Notes: generated by a model not told the origin, from the sequence alone. Shown: positions 44,526 through 57,206, counted from the first letter of the stretch. The stretch is 64,000 nt of DNA from Ovis canadensis (GCF_042477335.2 NC_091263.1:70984501-71048500), one strand, 5' to 3'. Program-made: numbers and translations.

Positions 44526-44828
44526 AATCTCTGCACTTAAAAGTGCATGCTTAGTTTATTTGGTCATTCAACAAGTACTCTTCTAGGAATTAAGTATACA
44601 GAGGTTGTCAAAGCTCAGTCTTTATTTTCATGGAGTTTAATAATTTGAGTGTTAAAAATTTTACTACAAGAGTCTATATAGTTTTGTGGACCAAGTGTGT
44701 AGGAGGACCTTGCTTAGCTGAATGTTGGATTTTTGGTACTCTTACTAATTTTCTGGACTGTAGGTTTGACCTTGCAAATAAGCCTATACTGAAGCTTTTT
44801 TATTACCCAGTAGGTTAGGCCTTCTCTG

Positions 44829-45035
44829 GGTTTCCCTTGTGGCTCAGATGGTAAAGAATCTGCCTGCAATGCAGGAGACCCAGGTTCATTCCCTGGCTTG
44901 GTAGGATCCTGGAGAAGGAAACGTCTACCCATTCCAACATTCTTGCCTGGAGAATTCCATGGACAGAGGAATTGGGGAGCTACAGTTCATGGGGTCACAA
45001 AGAGTCAGACACAACTGAGTGACTTTCACGCTCTG
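44829..45035 (+). repeat. Bov-tA SINE
   Basis: 'GGGTTTCCCTTGTGGCTCAG' head and BovA body to 'ACACAACTGAGTGACTTTC', with GGCCTTCT on both sides. Confidence 0.9.
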
Positions 45036-45100
45036 GCCTTCTTTCTCTTCCTATTGTTCTGCTTAATATATAGGCTTGATTCTTCTCTTTCTCAAATCAG

Positions 45101-45240
45101 GTCGTCAAGAGCGAATGCTGAGGAGTAGGGCAATCAGCGGAAGTAAAGCTGCCGAGTCAGAAGGGGTTCTGGCAGCTGGAGTGCAGGAAGGATCTGAGAG
45201 ACAGAGAGAAGGCGCAGAGCTGTGGTCTGTTACCGTGATT
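45101..45240 (+). other. Unassigned segment, weak exon candidate
   Basis: A pyrimidine-rich acceptor (CTTCTCTTTCTCAAATCAG) ends at 45,100 and is followed by 140 purine-rich bases with six CpG and no repeat match. The only nearby donor (ACC|GTGATT) is poor, so exon status is doubtful. Confidence 0.2.
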
Positions 45241-45397
45241 GTCATTGTTGTTTTGAAGCTTTTCCATCAAACTACCACTAATATTAGATTAAATGCCTAC
45301 TCTTTAAACCTGAAAGTTTTTTGAAACGTTTCATCTTAAATCTTTGGTTTGTGACTTTTACTTCTTAATAGATACGTTATAAAAATATTAAAAACTT

Positions 45398-45604
45398 TGT
45401 GTTAGTCGCTCAGTCGTGTCTAGCTCTTTGCCACCCCGTGAACTGTAGCTCGCCAGGCTCCTCTGTCCATGGAATTCTCCAGGCAAGAAATGCTGGAGTG
45501 GGTAGCCGTACCCTTCTCCAGGGGATCTTCCCAACCCAGGGGTCGAACCCTGATCTCCCACATCGCAGACAGATTCTTTAACGTCTGAACCACCAGGGAA
45601 GCCC
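45398..45604 (-). repeat. Bov-tA SINE
   Basis: Full-length minus-strand copy (GTGTTAGTCGCTCAGTCGTG ... CCACCAGGGAAGCCC), flanked by ATATTAAAAACT/ATATTTAAAACT. Confidence 0.95.
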
Positions 45605-46730
45605 ATATTTAAAACTGTAATTACCTTATTAACTTCCCCAACTCAAATCTGAGTAAAATTATTGTTTTTTGGAAAATCTGCTGTATTTATTTTTTGTAGA
45701 TAACCAGAGGTTACTCATTACAGTAACTTATAAATCATTAAGAGAAGGTTGCCATATAGTCTGTTTGGAAAGCTAGGGAAGGATATTCTGTATCAGAAAA
45801 TTGTAGTATTTGTCATATTTTCACGGCAGTAGAATCATTACAAGGTGTTAGAGCTAGAAGGGTCAATATAAGTCATCTCTTCCAACTCTTTTTTTTGGGG
45901 GTGGGGTGGGCAGAAGAGGTAGGTAACTTGAGGTTATGTGGATTAAAGGAAATAGCATTTGAATACCTATATGCTTAGCACCTAGCTTGTAGTAGATGGT
46001 TGAAAGTTGCTGGGTTTTTTTTTTTTTTTTTTTTAAATCTGTCAAGTCTGTTCCTTTTGTATTTTCTCATATTTTGCTTTCTGGAAATTCCATTTTCCTG
46101 GTCCTAGTGATAGATGTGTTCCACAGAAGTGATTGAACAAGAAAACATGTGGTATTTTGTCCCCTCCCTGCTCAAGGCTCTTCCCCTAAGATCTGCTGAA
46201 GAACAGAGTGACAAGAGCTTAAGAAGACCCATGTTGCTTGCCTGATTTGTCATGCGTGCGTGTGTTTACAAATAGTGGCAATATTTGAGAAGCTTGAAGT
46301 TAAAGGTATTACCTGAGTTTTGATTCTACCTTTAAGAGTATGCACAGTAGGTCAATTTAAGGATATATCTCTTAAGCTCCTTCCTTTAACAAACCCTTGA
46401 TCTTGGTGATTGTCACCTGAAAACTGGTGAAGTGGACACCTGTTGTTTGTTTGTATTACCCCCTTTCATTGTAACTGTACCCATATTTTTCTCTGAGGAA
46501 CTGTCAGCCCTTATTCTCTCTTATGTAGCCACTCAGTTTTAATGAGACTGATCTCATCGTTAGCTCTAGTTGAGAGCCTGATTTGCTTCAGTCAGTCTGT
46601 AAAGGCCAACCATTTGGACGTAATGATTTGTTCATAGTGACTCACTGGAGGCCAGTGAAATGTGAACTTGTGTTGGGGCTCTTTACTGTGAAGAGCTTCC
46701 CTGGGAAATGCTGTTTACCTGAAGGCAATA

Positions 46731-46996
46731 CCAGAAAGTTCCAAAAAGCAGAACTTGAATTTGTTCCTTTGTCAAGGCAACTATATACATATCATTTACA
46801 TTGCATTAAATATTGAAGGTAATCTTGTTGTTGTTCAGTTGCTTGTAAGTAATCTAGAGATGATTTAAAGTTTGGAAGGATGTGTGTAGTTTTTATGCAA
46901 ATATTACACCATTTAATATAATGTACTTGAGTGTCCTTGGACTTTATCTGCAGGGGATCCTGGAACAAATCCCTTGCAGATACCTAAGGGTGACTG
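46731..46996 (-). mobile_element. MER2/Tigger-like DNA transposon remnant
   Basis: 'AGTTCCAAAAAGCAGAACTT', 'ATCTAGAGATGATTTAAAG' and the end 'CAGATACCTAAGGGTGACTG' match the same element type as at 2,042-3,565. TA follows at 46,997-46,998. A 21-base insertion sits at 46,826-46,846. Confidence 0.7.
46826..46846 (-). mobile_element. Micro-insertion resembling a bare BovB/Bov-tA tail
   Basis: Inside the MER2-like element lies an extra TGTTGTTGTTCAGTTGC plus four bases, bracketed by AAGGTAATCT (46,816-46,825) and AAGTAATCT (46,847-46,855). Reversed, it reads GCAACTGAACAACAACA, the terminal sequence of BovB and Bov-tA elements. The flanks look like a target duplication. Confidence 0.55.
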
Positions 46997-47106
46997 TACC
47001 ACATTTTATTTATTCATTCATCACTGGATGGGTATTTGTGCTGTTTCTACCTTTTGGCTGTTAGGCATAATGCTCCTGTGAACTTTCTGATGTCCTAAGG
47101 TTCTAA

Positions 47107-47312
47107 TGGACTTCCCAAGTGGCTGAGTGGTAAAGAATCCTCCTGCCAAGCAGGAGACTCAGGTTTGCGAGGATCCCCTGGAGTAGGAAATGGCAACCCA
47201 CTCCAGTATTCTTGCCTGGAGAATCCCATGGAAAGAGGAGCCTGGTGGGCTACAACTCATAGGGTTGCAGAGAGTTATACGTAACTGAGCGACTTCATAA
47301 CAGCAGCAACAT
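47107..47312 (+). repeat. Bov-tA SINE
   Basis: 'GGACTTCCCAAGTGGCTGAG' head, shortened middle, BovA body to 'CTGAGCGACTTCATAACAGC'. Confidence 0.9.
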
Positions 47313-47469
47313 CACAGGTCCTGAAAACTTGCAGGTCTGCCCTGAAGTTCTGTAGCTCCAGTCTGCAATAGATAAAGAAGCCTGATGATTTTTGTTGCTC
47401 CGAGTGGATTTTTGGAAGGTAAAAGAATAGATTATTAGTTTTAGTTTGGAAATATTGCAAGTAACCAGA

Positions 47470-47568
47470 TGTTTTGTTTTTATGGTTTTTGGAATCTTAG
47501 TTCCTTGACCAAGGATTGAAAGTAGTGAAAGCATGAAGTCCTAACCACTGGCCCACCAGGGAATTCCC
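47470..47568 (-). repeat. CHR-type SINE, short
   Basis: 'TTCCTTGACCAAGGATTGAA ... CACCAGGGAATTCCC'. Confidence 0.75.
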
Positions 47569-47589
47569 GGAGAAGTTTTTCTTTTTTTA

Positions 47590-47670
47590 ATTGGTTTGGC
47601 CAGAAAGCTCATTTGGGTTTTCCTGTAACATATTATGGAAAAACCCCAGCGAACTTTTTGGTCACTCCAG
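47590..47670. mobile_element. Mariner-derived palindromic MITE
   Basis: Two ~33-base arms (left begins TTGGTTTGGCCAGAAAG; right ends GAACTTTTTGGTCACTCCA) are imperfect reverse complements around a short centre (GTAACATATTAT). This is the layout of MADE1-like mariner MITEs. Confidence 0.7.
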
Positions 47671-47889
47671 TTTTGTGACATTTGGTGTTCACAGGCGTTC
47701 TGAGACTCCAAGTTAGCGGTAGGTCTGATTTAGTCCTTTGCACCTGTTTTTAAAGATGAAACCATGAGGTCCAGGGAGATGCATGGGCTTTCCCAGAGCC
47801 TCCAGATTTACTATCAGTGACTTTGATGGTGTTTTGACATGCTGTCTTTAAAAAAAAACATGGTAGGTTTAGGCAACTATAAACATTAT

Positions 47890-49830
47890 TTGTAAAAAAA
47901 ACTTGTGGTAAAATATAACAAATTTACCACCATGCACCATATACATCGGAGAAGGCAATGGCACCCCCACTCCAGTACTCTTGCCTGGCAAATCCCATAG
48001 GCGGAGGAGCCTGGTAGGCTACGGTCCATGGGGTCGCTAGTAGTTGGACACAACTGAGCGACGTCACTTTCACTTTTTACTTTCATGCATTGGAGAGGGA
48101 AATGGCAACCCACTCCAGTGTTCTTGCCTGGAGAATCCCAGGGATGGGGGAGCCTGGTGGGCTGCCGTCTCTGGGGTCACACAGAGTCGGATACGACTGA
48201 AACGACTTAGCAGCAGCACCACATACATTATAAATCTCTGCACAGTTGAGTGGCATTAAGTACCTTTACAGTATGTTGCAGCCATCACCACCATCCATCT
48301 CCAAAACTTTTCCATCATCCCATACTGAAACTCTGTACCCTTAATCTCCCTGCCTGACTCCCCACTCCTGTCCCTGTGAACTGCAATCCTACTTTCTTTA
48401 TGAATTTGACTACTCTAGGTATGCCATGTAAGTGGAGTCATAGGATATTTGTCCCTTTATGACTGGCTTAGTTCACTTAGCATAATGTCCTCAAGGTTCA
48501 TCCATGCTGTGGCATGTATTAAAATCCTCTTGCTTTTTAAGGCTGAATGATAACTTCCTTGTATGTGTATAGCATATTTTGTTATCATTTCACTGGTCAG
48601 TGGACACTTGGCTTGTGTCCACCTTTTGGCTGTTGGGAATAATACTGTGAATATGGGTGTGCAAGTATTTTGAGTTCCTGCTTTCAGTTCTCTTGGGTCT
48701 GCATCCAAATGTGGACTTGCTGGATCGTATAGTAACTCTGATTTTTTGAGGAAGTGCCATACTGTTTTCTGTAGAGGCCATACACCATTTTACATTTCCC
48801 ACCAGCAGTGCACAAGAGTTTCACTTTCTCTGTATCCTTGCCAACACTTCCCTCCCTCCCTTCCTTTCTCCCTTTTTCTTTCTCTCTTTTTGATAATAGT
48901 CATGTAAAGTGCTGTCTCATGTTTTTGATTTTTCGTTTCCTTAAAGATTAGTAATGTTGAGCACCTTTGCATGTTCTTGACTGTTTGTGTCTTTTTTGGA
49001 AAAATGTCTATGCAGATTCTTGGCCCGTCTTGAAATTGGGTTGTCTTTTTATTATTGGGTTCTAAGAATTCTTTAGCCTGTATTCTATAGAATATTTATA
49101 TTCTAGATGCAAATCCCTTATGAGTTACATGATTTGCAGATTTCACCCCCCTTTTCTCAATTAATTAATTTATTTTTAATTGAAGTTTAAATGCTTTACA
49201 GAATTGCGTTGGTTTCTGCCAGACTTGATTATCTTTTTATTTTCTTGATTGTGTTCTTTGAAGCAAGAAGTTTTTAATTTTGATAAAGTCCATTTTATCT
49301 GTTTTTCTTTCTTTGCTTGTGTCTTTAGTATTATATCTTAAAAACCACTGGCAAGTTCAAGGTCATCCAGATTTCCTCTTTTGTTTTCTTTTAAGTGTTG
49401 TACAGTTTCAGCTCTTACATTATTCAGGTCTTCATCTGTTGGTTTCATTTCTGCATATCCTCTGAAGTAGGGGTCCAGCTCCATTCTTTTGCATGTGGGT
49501 AATGAATTGTCTGGTGCCCCCCTCATTTCTGCTCTGTTGCTCTAAATGGTTATGCCAGTACCACATTGATTACTGTAGCTTTGTGTAGTAAGCTTTGAAA
49601 TTGGTAAGTATGATTCCTCAAACTTTGTTCTTTTTCAAGATTATTTTGGCTATTCTGGGTCCCTTGAATTTTCATGTGTATTTTAGAGTCAGCTTGGCAA
49701 TATCTACTAAGAAGCTGGCAAAGAAGCCTATTCCGTTAGAGATTGTGTTGAATCTGTAGGTCAGCTTGCAGAATATTCTTCTCTTAATAGCAAACTTGCT
49801 TTGACTGCTTTGAACATACATGGACCAACA
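47890..49830 (-). repeat. L1 LINE 3' region, split by BOV-A2
   Basis: Reversed L1 phrases run in order: 'TGGTAAAATATAACAAATTT', 'CCATCTCCAAAACTTTTCCA', 'ACCAGCAGTGCACAAGAGTT', 'TAATTTTGATAAAGTCC' and 'TGCATGTGGGTAATGAATTG'. A C/T-rich tract (48,845-48,895) and a small artiodactyl L1 tail scrap (about 49,150-49,220) are inside. Confidence 0.75.
47947..48216 (+). repeat. BOV-A2 SINE with target duplications
   Basis: Dimeric BOV-A2, flanked by CACCATATACAT (47,935-47,946) and CACCACATACAT (48,217-48,228). Confidence 0.95.
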
Positions 49831-50499
49831 TTCTTATAGCTCTTGAGTTTCTATGTTCTCAGTTCAAAGGATCATTCTTTATAGTCTCTCAGTTTCAAAG
49901 CAAGTTTCCGCTTGCTTGTTCCATTCAGTTGTAGTGGGGCCTCAAGGGGTGGGGTCATGAATATAAACAGATAAATGTCGCTGCTTGGGGCTTTTTCCTG
50001 TGGATGAAGGAATGAAGTTCTCAAAAGAGGAATGTGGGGTTGAGAGACAACAGTGTCGTTTGCCGCGCTTTTCATTGGTGGAGGCAGTGTGTGTAGGCCA
50101 GGTTGGAAAGGCTGTGAACACTTGGAAAGTTAGAAGTCTTCAGGTGTATCCATGGTTTTGAGGCAGGAGGAAGAACAGAAGCCAGCAAAGCAGGTGGAGA
50201 AGATAGAAGAAACCTCTGCAAGTGTCGGATAACGAAAGTCTCTTAGGAGGAGGAGAGGGTCGTTAGGCTGAGAAACCCTCTAGATTCAATTGCTAGGATT
50301 TTATTGCTCAGACTTGCTTAAAAGCCTGACAGATAAGTAGTGGCAGAGTACAGGGTCAGTTTTTTAAAGAATGTATTGCCTCTGCTAGACTACTGTTTCA
50401 CTGGTTTCAGTCATTGGAGTACTATCTGCCTGACTTTTACCAGAACAGAGAACCACCTATAGTAGTGCTGATTTAATATATTCTCTTAAAATAGCTCAC

Positions 50500-50620
50500 T
50501 GCTTTTTTGTTTTTTGGCGATGCCTTGCAGTTTGTGGGATCTTAAGTTCCCCGACCAGGGATTGAATTTGTGCCTCCTGTGGAGTCCTAACCACTGGACT
50601 GACCGCCTGGGTATTCCTGG
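50500..50620 (-). repeat. CHR-type SINE, short
   Basis: 'TTTTTTGGCGATGCCTTGCA ... CCCGACCAGGGATTGAATT ... CTAACCACTGGACTG'. Confidence 0.75.
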
Positions 50621-51339
50621 AATTTTAACTTTAAAAATAGTAAAGTAGTTTGAGGCTGTAGAGTTATAGAGGTAAGGGCTTGGTGCTAGCATCACCTGAA
50701 ATTGCAGGAGCAGAGCATCAAGGATGGATGGTGATGGCTTACTCTCTTGCGTTGACTTCTTTTGCACAGAAATGGAGGGAACTATGTTATGTGCACTTTG
50801 AAAATACAGTCAAAATGAATCCAAAAGAAGCTGCCAGGAGAATGGGGATCGCGTATAGTACTGTATTCCTTTGCTGCTATTTTAATATAATAAAAACAAC
50901 AGTATTAATTTTTAGTTAGAGTTTGTCAGTGGCTTTTTTTTTTTTTTTTTAATGGCGATTAAGAAGTGTTAAAGAGGTAGTAAAGATCCCAAACTGGTAA
51001 TTCTTCTTTATCATAATCTTTATCTGATTGATTCAGTGTTATTTTATGTCATGTTCACACATCCTCTAAAATCACCTTTTAAACCATGAATAATGTATTG
51101 CCCATGCTTTGGGAAACCCTGTATTGCTAGACCGAATATTCTGTTCATGTTGATCAACCACCCAGAATATGTCAAGGTGCAGCCCAGCTCTCACTAGCTC
51201 CTGTATAAGGAAGAGTGTACTTAAAGGGGTATAGGATCATGTCATACATTGTACTGATGTTTTCTTAGGTCAGTCTCTCAAGGCAGTAGAAATAGAAGCA
51301 AAGATAAATCAAACTTATAAGCTTTTGTACAGCAAAGAA

Positions 51340-51663
51340 AGAAGAAAAAGTCACTCAGTCGTGTCCAACTGTTTATGACCCCATGGACTGTATAGTCCAT
51401 GGGATTCTCTAGGCCACAATACTGGAGTGGGTAGCCTTTCCCTTCTCTAGGGGATCTTCCCAACTCAGGGATCAAACTCAGGTCTCCCACTTTAGGGGCA
51501 GATTCTTTACCAGCTGAGCAACAAGGGAGCCCCAGGCCCCAAGAAAACTTGAGTGGGTAGCCTTTCCTTTCTCCAGGGGATCTTCCCAACCCAGGGATCG
51601 AACCCAGGTCCTCATGCATTGCAGGCAGACTCTTTACCAGCTGAACCACAAGAGAAGCCCTTT
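51340..51663 (-). repeat. Bov-tA SINE with duplicated head and target duplications
   Basis: Minus-strand BovA body followed by two reversed heads, the third copy in this window with that arrangement. GTACAGCAAAGAA (51,327-51,339) and GTAGAGCAAAGAA (51,664-51,676) flank it. Confidence 0.9.
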
Positions 51664-52111
51664 GTAGAGCAAAGAAAACCACAAATAAAATGAAAGTATA
51701 ACCTATAGAAGGAGAGAAAGTATTTGCAAATGATGAGACCAACAAGGGCTTAATTTGCAAACTATACAAACATACAACTCAAGAATAAAAAACAACCCAA
51801 TCAAAAAATGGGCATAATAAACTTAAATAGGCATTTCTCCAAAGAAGACAGACAGATGGCCTTCAGGCATGTGAAAATATGCTCAACACCGCTAATTTTT
51901 AGAAAAAGGCAAATCAGAACTATAATAAGATATCACTCCACATCAGTCAGAATGCTCATCATTAAAAAAGTCTACAAGTAACAAATGTTGGAGAGGGTAT
52001 GGAGAAAAGGGAATGTGCCTACAATGTTTGTGGGAATGTGAGTTGATGCAGCCAAAACAGTATGGAGGTTCCTCAAAAAAATAAAAATAGAGTTGCCATA
52101 TGACCCATCAG

Positions 52112-52325
52112 GACTTCCCAAGTGGCTCAGTGGGTAAAAGAATCTGCCTGCTGTGCAGGAAACATAGGAGATACTGGTTCGATCCCTGGGTTGGGAAGAT
52201 CCCCTGGAGAAGGGCATGGCAACTCTCTCCAGTATTCTTCCCTGGAGAATCCCATGCCAGGGGAGCCTGGCAACCTCTGGTCCATGGTGTCAGAAAGAGT
52301 CAGACACGACTGAAGTGAACGCATG
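52112..52325 (+). repeat. Bov-tA SINE inside L1
   Basis: 'GGACTTCCCAAGTGGCTCAG' head, BovA body to 'CAGACACGACTGAAGTGAAC'. The L1 phrase 'CATATGACCCA' is partly repeated on the far side (GCATGGCCCAGCA). Confidence 0.9.
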
Positions 52326-54699
52326 ATGCATGCGCATGGCCCAGCAATCCCACTCCTGGGCAGATACGTGCACCCCTTTCTTCACAGCAGCGCTCTTCAC
52401 AAAAGCCAAGTCACGGAAACAGCCTAAATGCCCTTTGACAGATGAGTGGATGATGAAGATGTGCACACAGACACGCACGCACCGGAATACATGCAGCAGC
52501 AGAGAAGAAGAATGCCGTTTGCAGCAACGTGGATGGTGTCAGATATTATCACACTGAGTGAAGTAAGTCAGAAAAAGGCTGCTGCTGCATGATGCCACCC
52601 GTATGTGGACTCTCAAGTATGGCGCAAATGAGCTTATCTGCAGAACAGAGATGGACTCACAGACGCAGAACAGGCCTGTGGTTGCCCAGCGGGAGGGGCT
52701 TGGGGAGGGGTGGAGTGCAGGTTTGGGCTTGGCAGATGCAAAAATTATATATAGTGTGGGCAAACAGGGTCCTATGATATAGTATAGGAACTTCAGCATC
52801 TTGTGATAAACCGTAATGGAAATGAATATAAAAAAGAATATATGTATGTATAACTGAGTCACTTTGTTGTACAGCAGAAATTAACTCAACATTGTAAATC
52901 AGCTATACTTCAGTTTAAAAAAATATGGAGAGTATAGGATCATGTAAAACTAAAAATGTGGGCTGTTTCCTTCCATCTCTTCCCTCCCCACTGCTCTTCC
53001 CTTACCTCTCTCCCCCTCCCCTCTCTCTACTCTGTCTGTGAAGAAAAGAAAAGGCCATTGTGCAGGTGAGTGTTGTTGGTGGCAGTTCACGGTGCTACAG
53101 AGGGTCACACAGTTATGGATTCTTGTCCCTGATGCACAGGTGTGATTCAGAGATTTCTGCCCACTGGCCTAGGGATTTTGTTTTGCTTCTTTCTTGGGTT
53201 AGATGCCCTTTTTCCTATATCTCATCTCTTTCTTGATTTATTCTTAATTATGTAACAAATCCCTTGAGACATGGATCTTGAAGGGTAAAATAGTAGTAAA
53301 TGTCAGAAAATACCTCTTTTCTACAATAGTTTCGGTGATTATTCTAAATTGGAAATAGTTTCCCTTTGGAATTTAGAAGTCTTTTCTTCATTATTTTTCT
53401 AGCTTCCAGTGTTGATAAGTTTGAAGCCATTCCAATGCCTGATTCCTTTTATTTTTTTCTCTAGAAGTTTGTGAAATTTTCTGTTACCCCATTACTGTAA
53501 AATTGAATGTAATGAGCATTTGATGGGCTCTGTTCTGATAATTTCAGTTAATCTGATAGCTCAAGTCATGCAGGGGTGTATGTGTTTCCTATTGTGTTTT
53601 GGTCTTTATCGTCCATGTTAAAGTGTCTGGTAATCCTTGGCAGTCTTATTTCTAAAAGGATTGGATTAAATAGCTGATTGGAATCTTTGAACGCTTGGGT
53701 TAGGCTTATTGTCTTTGAGCTTCATCGTAAGGTAGGGGAGCTAATGTTGGGGTTTCTTTTGAGCCTGGTTGCCCAGCTGTGGAAGGAGCTCTTTGGTCTC
53801 TGCTTTCAGGCATTCAGTTAGCATGGTTTTCAGAATAGCACCCATGCTCTCAACTGTACCTGAAACCTCCCAGTGTAGAGACCCTCTGTTTTACTTTTTC
53901 CAGGAATAAAGACCTGAGCCACCTTATTAGAAGAGTTTAAGAGACCTCTTTGGGAATTAGGCTGTTGAGTGCTCCTTTTCTTCCATGGAGTATAAAAAAC
54001 ACAAAATAATCTTACTTAATACCCTGCCTGCTGATGGAAAGCTGACCTAATGTGAAATTCTTAAGAAAGTTACACCCATTGGTGTTGCCTTTATCAGTCT
54101 GTATCTTTACCCTCTCTAAACTTTCAGAAGTCTTTGTCACTTCGAAGATAGTGGAATAACACAACCCTCCTCTTCCGGGTTAAACCTACCCTAACCCCCT
54201 ACCCCACCCCGCCACCCCGAGGTAAAAAAGATCAGAGAAAATAGCCACGAGTTGCTTCAGAAAATAAGCGTATCTTAAAGACAAAAATTCATCCCAGACC
54301 AATTTTAAAATATTAACCTTGTGAGAGTAGCAGCATTCGTCCATAATTCTTACCTTCTGACCTAGTATCTCATACCTAGGTTATGGAGCAGAATACTCAC
54401 GTACCCGATGGTGTTCTTCTCCGGTTCTCTGTTGGGACAAGTAAGGGACAGCATTGTTTTTTTTCATATGTTCTGATTTCAGAGACTTTTAGCTCTGAAA
54501 AAAAGTGTGACTTAAGAATAGGTTAAGGATGAATTATATGCAACACAATGGGGTATGATTAGACAAAGAATTATCAAATATTTAAAGTTGGAAGGAGAAT
54601 AATGTAACAGTGTTTGAATTGAGACAGCAGTTGTGCCTATGTACACGTATGGACAAGGATTGAGGCCACAGTTAGACCCAAAGACAGCATTGCTAAATA

Positions 54700-54905
54700 G
54701 TGAAAGAACGTAGCTCAGCTCCCAGAACCACCCACTTCACGGGATTTAGGAGAAACCCTTCCTTCAGCCTGGTCTGTCTGCATACACGGCACACTGAGGC
54801 ACAGGCTCGTTTTCCGCCACTCTCATTCTCCATGCTGAGTGGCCTTGGTAAGGCAGAAGCTACAGCAGTATTAGCGTCAGGCACAGCCGTTTACGAACAC
54901 TGAAC
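54700..54905. other. Unassigned segment with raised CpG
   Basis: About seven CpG in 200 bases and no repeat recognised. Short open frames on both strands overlap each other, which does not support coding. Confidence 0.2.
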
Positions 54906-55029
54906 CATTTTCATGAAAACTCAGTATTATTACCCCTTTTTACGGTTAAGCCTTCAGCACAGACATCTTCTGAACTTCATAGTTGGATGTCTACTGCGCA
55001 TGTAGTTACTTTACAGTGTAGCAACTGGG

Positions 55030-55540
55030 CTAGTCCTTCTAAGACTTTGGTGTTGTGTCTTCTCTGCTCGAAACTTTTCAGTGGCTTCCCATTTCCCTCA
55101 GTAAAAGGCAGAGTCCTTCCAGTGGTGACCTGGGTGACCACATTGCCCCCTCCCCTGGATGTACTCTCACTTCACTGAGCTCCATGACCTTTGCTGATGG
55201 TGCGCGGGACACTCCTCCTGGAGGTCTTCACTGGCTGCTCCTCCTCCCTTGTCTGTCCCCTCAGCTGCTTGCAAGTCAGACTCCTGACTTCCTCACCCAA
55301 CTCCACCTCCTCAGTGGGACCGACTCTGACTCTGACCTCATTATATAAATTGCAACTTGTCTCCCTTCCCCCAGCACTTATCACCCGCTATCATGTTATA
55401 TAATTTACTTTGTTTTGTGTGTGTCCTCTAGAAGATCACTTCTCCGGAGATCAGGAGTCTTTGTCTCTAATTCACTCAGGCATGTAGAGTAAAACAGTGT
55501 CTGGTACATAGTAGTTGCTCCGTAATGTGACTGAGTGAAA
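55030..55540 (-). repeat. L2 LINE 3' region
   Basis: Reversed L2 order: 'AACTTTTCAGTGGCTTCCCA', 'AAAAGGCAGAGTCCTTCCAG', then 'GTCTGGTACATAGTAGTTGC' at the end. Confidence 0.7.
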
Positions 55541-55964
55541 AAATTAGTATGGGGGAAATTAAATAATTTGGCAAAAGGCCACACAGCTAATAAAAGGGGC
55601 AAGTAGATTCTGAACAGATATCCATGTACCACACTTCTAATATTAGGAGATGGTATCCAAAAATGTTTTGTTAGGATGAATAAGGTTATGGGTAACTTTC
55701 CTCTTTTATGCCCCTCCCCAAATTTAATTATATCATATTTTAAATAAAAGTGTAATAAAAACAAATGATCAGGGTGGAAGGAAGAAGCCAGTAGCAGGAA
55801 GCTAGAGCAGGCAGCCGCAGGGTTGAAATCTGGTGCCTCATCTCAGCCTGCCACCCAAATGCACTGATCTTATCTGCCTGAACAATAAAGAGTGATAGTG
55901 TGATAAAGCTCTGGCAAAACTTGTGAGTGCTTTTGACCTTAGATATTCTGTCAGTAATCTTGGC

Positions 55965-56115
55965 TCTCTATCTTACTGTGTAACCTTGGACAGTTTTTTT
56001 AACTTTCTTGGTCTTCAGTTTCCTTGTCTCCAAAATCAGGATAATAGTATCTCTCATAGAGTTCTTGGGAGGCTTAAATGAGAGATTTAATTAAAGAACT
56101 GATGCTTACATAGTG
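55965..56115 (-). repeat. MIR SINE remnant
   Basis: 'TACTGTGTAACCTTGGACAG ... TCTTCAGTTTCCTTGTCTCC ... AATCAGGATAATAGTATCTC'. Strand is uncertain. Confidence 0.65.
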
Positions 56116-57206
56116 AAATGTGACAATTTCAGTGTTACTCTGCATGTTGTAGTCTGTACCTCAGTAGTATCGTACCTGCTGAAATGTCAAGAACTCAGTA
56201 GCAATGAACTAATGTTATCATTCTTGCTGTATAGTTGGTACAGAATTTTAAGAAATTCATTTTTGGTGAATATATCTCATTTCCTAGTCAGTTTTGGCAG
56301 GTGTCAAAATAGAGAACAAACCAATATTGTTAGTGTTCAGATAACTAGTCTTTGTTAAGTTATTTGTATTTTTCATGGATCCTTGCTTGTGGTTATAATC
56401 TTATATTGCATATTAAAAATAGCCCTTTCCCTTAATAATTTACATAAATCTAAATGTTTACTATGTTGTGGATTCTGCAACAACTATCTCATTGATTTGA
56501 AGTCTTTGTTGAATAACTTCTTTGAGTCACATGTTGTGCTAATAGTAAGTTCTGGGAAAACAAAGGGAAACAGGCATGTGTGTGCTGTCCTCAAGGCGCT
56601 TATAGTCAAATAGGGATGCAGACATGTGAATAACTAGGGAAGGGCTATTAATAGCATGCATGTGAATAATAGCAATATAAAAAAACAAGAGAGAGTGGTA
56701 AATTCTTTAGGAAGCAAAGAAAGGAGGTTTTATGGGAAGAGTTTTACCTGAAGGACATCGCAAAGAACCCAAAGCTCAGTAGAGGCATGTAGAATTTTTC
56801 TACATAGTGGCTGCCTTCAAAGACTTCCGGAAGCCTACTTTGTATGTTTTGAAGTTCTCATGCTTGCTATCCAGAGACTTGATCTCTGGAACTCTCCAAA
56901 AGACAAGGTTAAAAAAAAATTACGAGACTCTGAGTGAGGATAATCTTTCTCACGTCCACTTTGGAGAAGGATTTAAATTGGGAGTGGAATGTGCATTAAG
57001 TTCAGTGACATAGATTTAGCCCCACACTCTTATTTGGTATTTCCTTTAAAAGCAGAAAAGAATAGGAAACAGAAGATCTTACAGCGACAACTATCATTAT
57101 AAGGAGTGATAAATGAGACGACAAAGAGGAAGGGCAGTTTTGGGAGAGAACAAAATATTACCGCTTCAACATGGAGTAAACTAATTTAGTAATGAGGCTT
57201 TGTAGG

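Larger units (their letters stand above)
51265..52930 (+). mobile_element. Ruminant L1 LINE, 3' part, with two Bov-tA insertions
   Basis: Sense L1 from 'CAGTAGAAATAGAAGCAAAG' through 'ATTTCTCCAAAGAAGACAGA', 'GCAACGTGGATGGTGTCAGA' and 'TGTGATAAACCGTAATGG' to the terminal 'GTAAATCAGCTATACTTCAG' and A-tail. 5' truncated; no intact reading frame. Confidence 0.85.
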
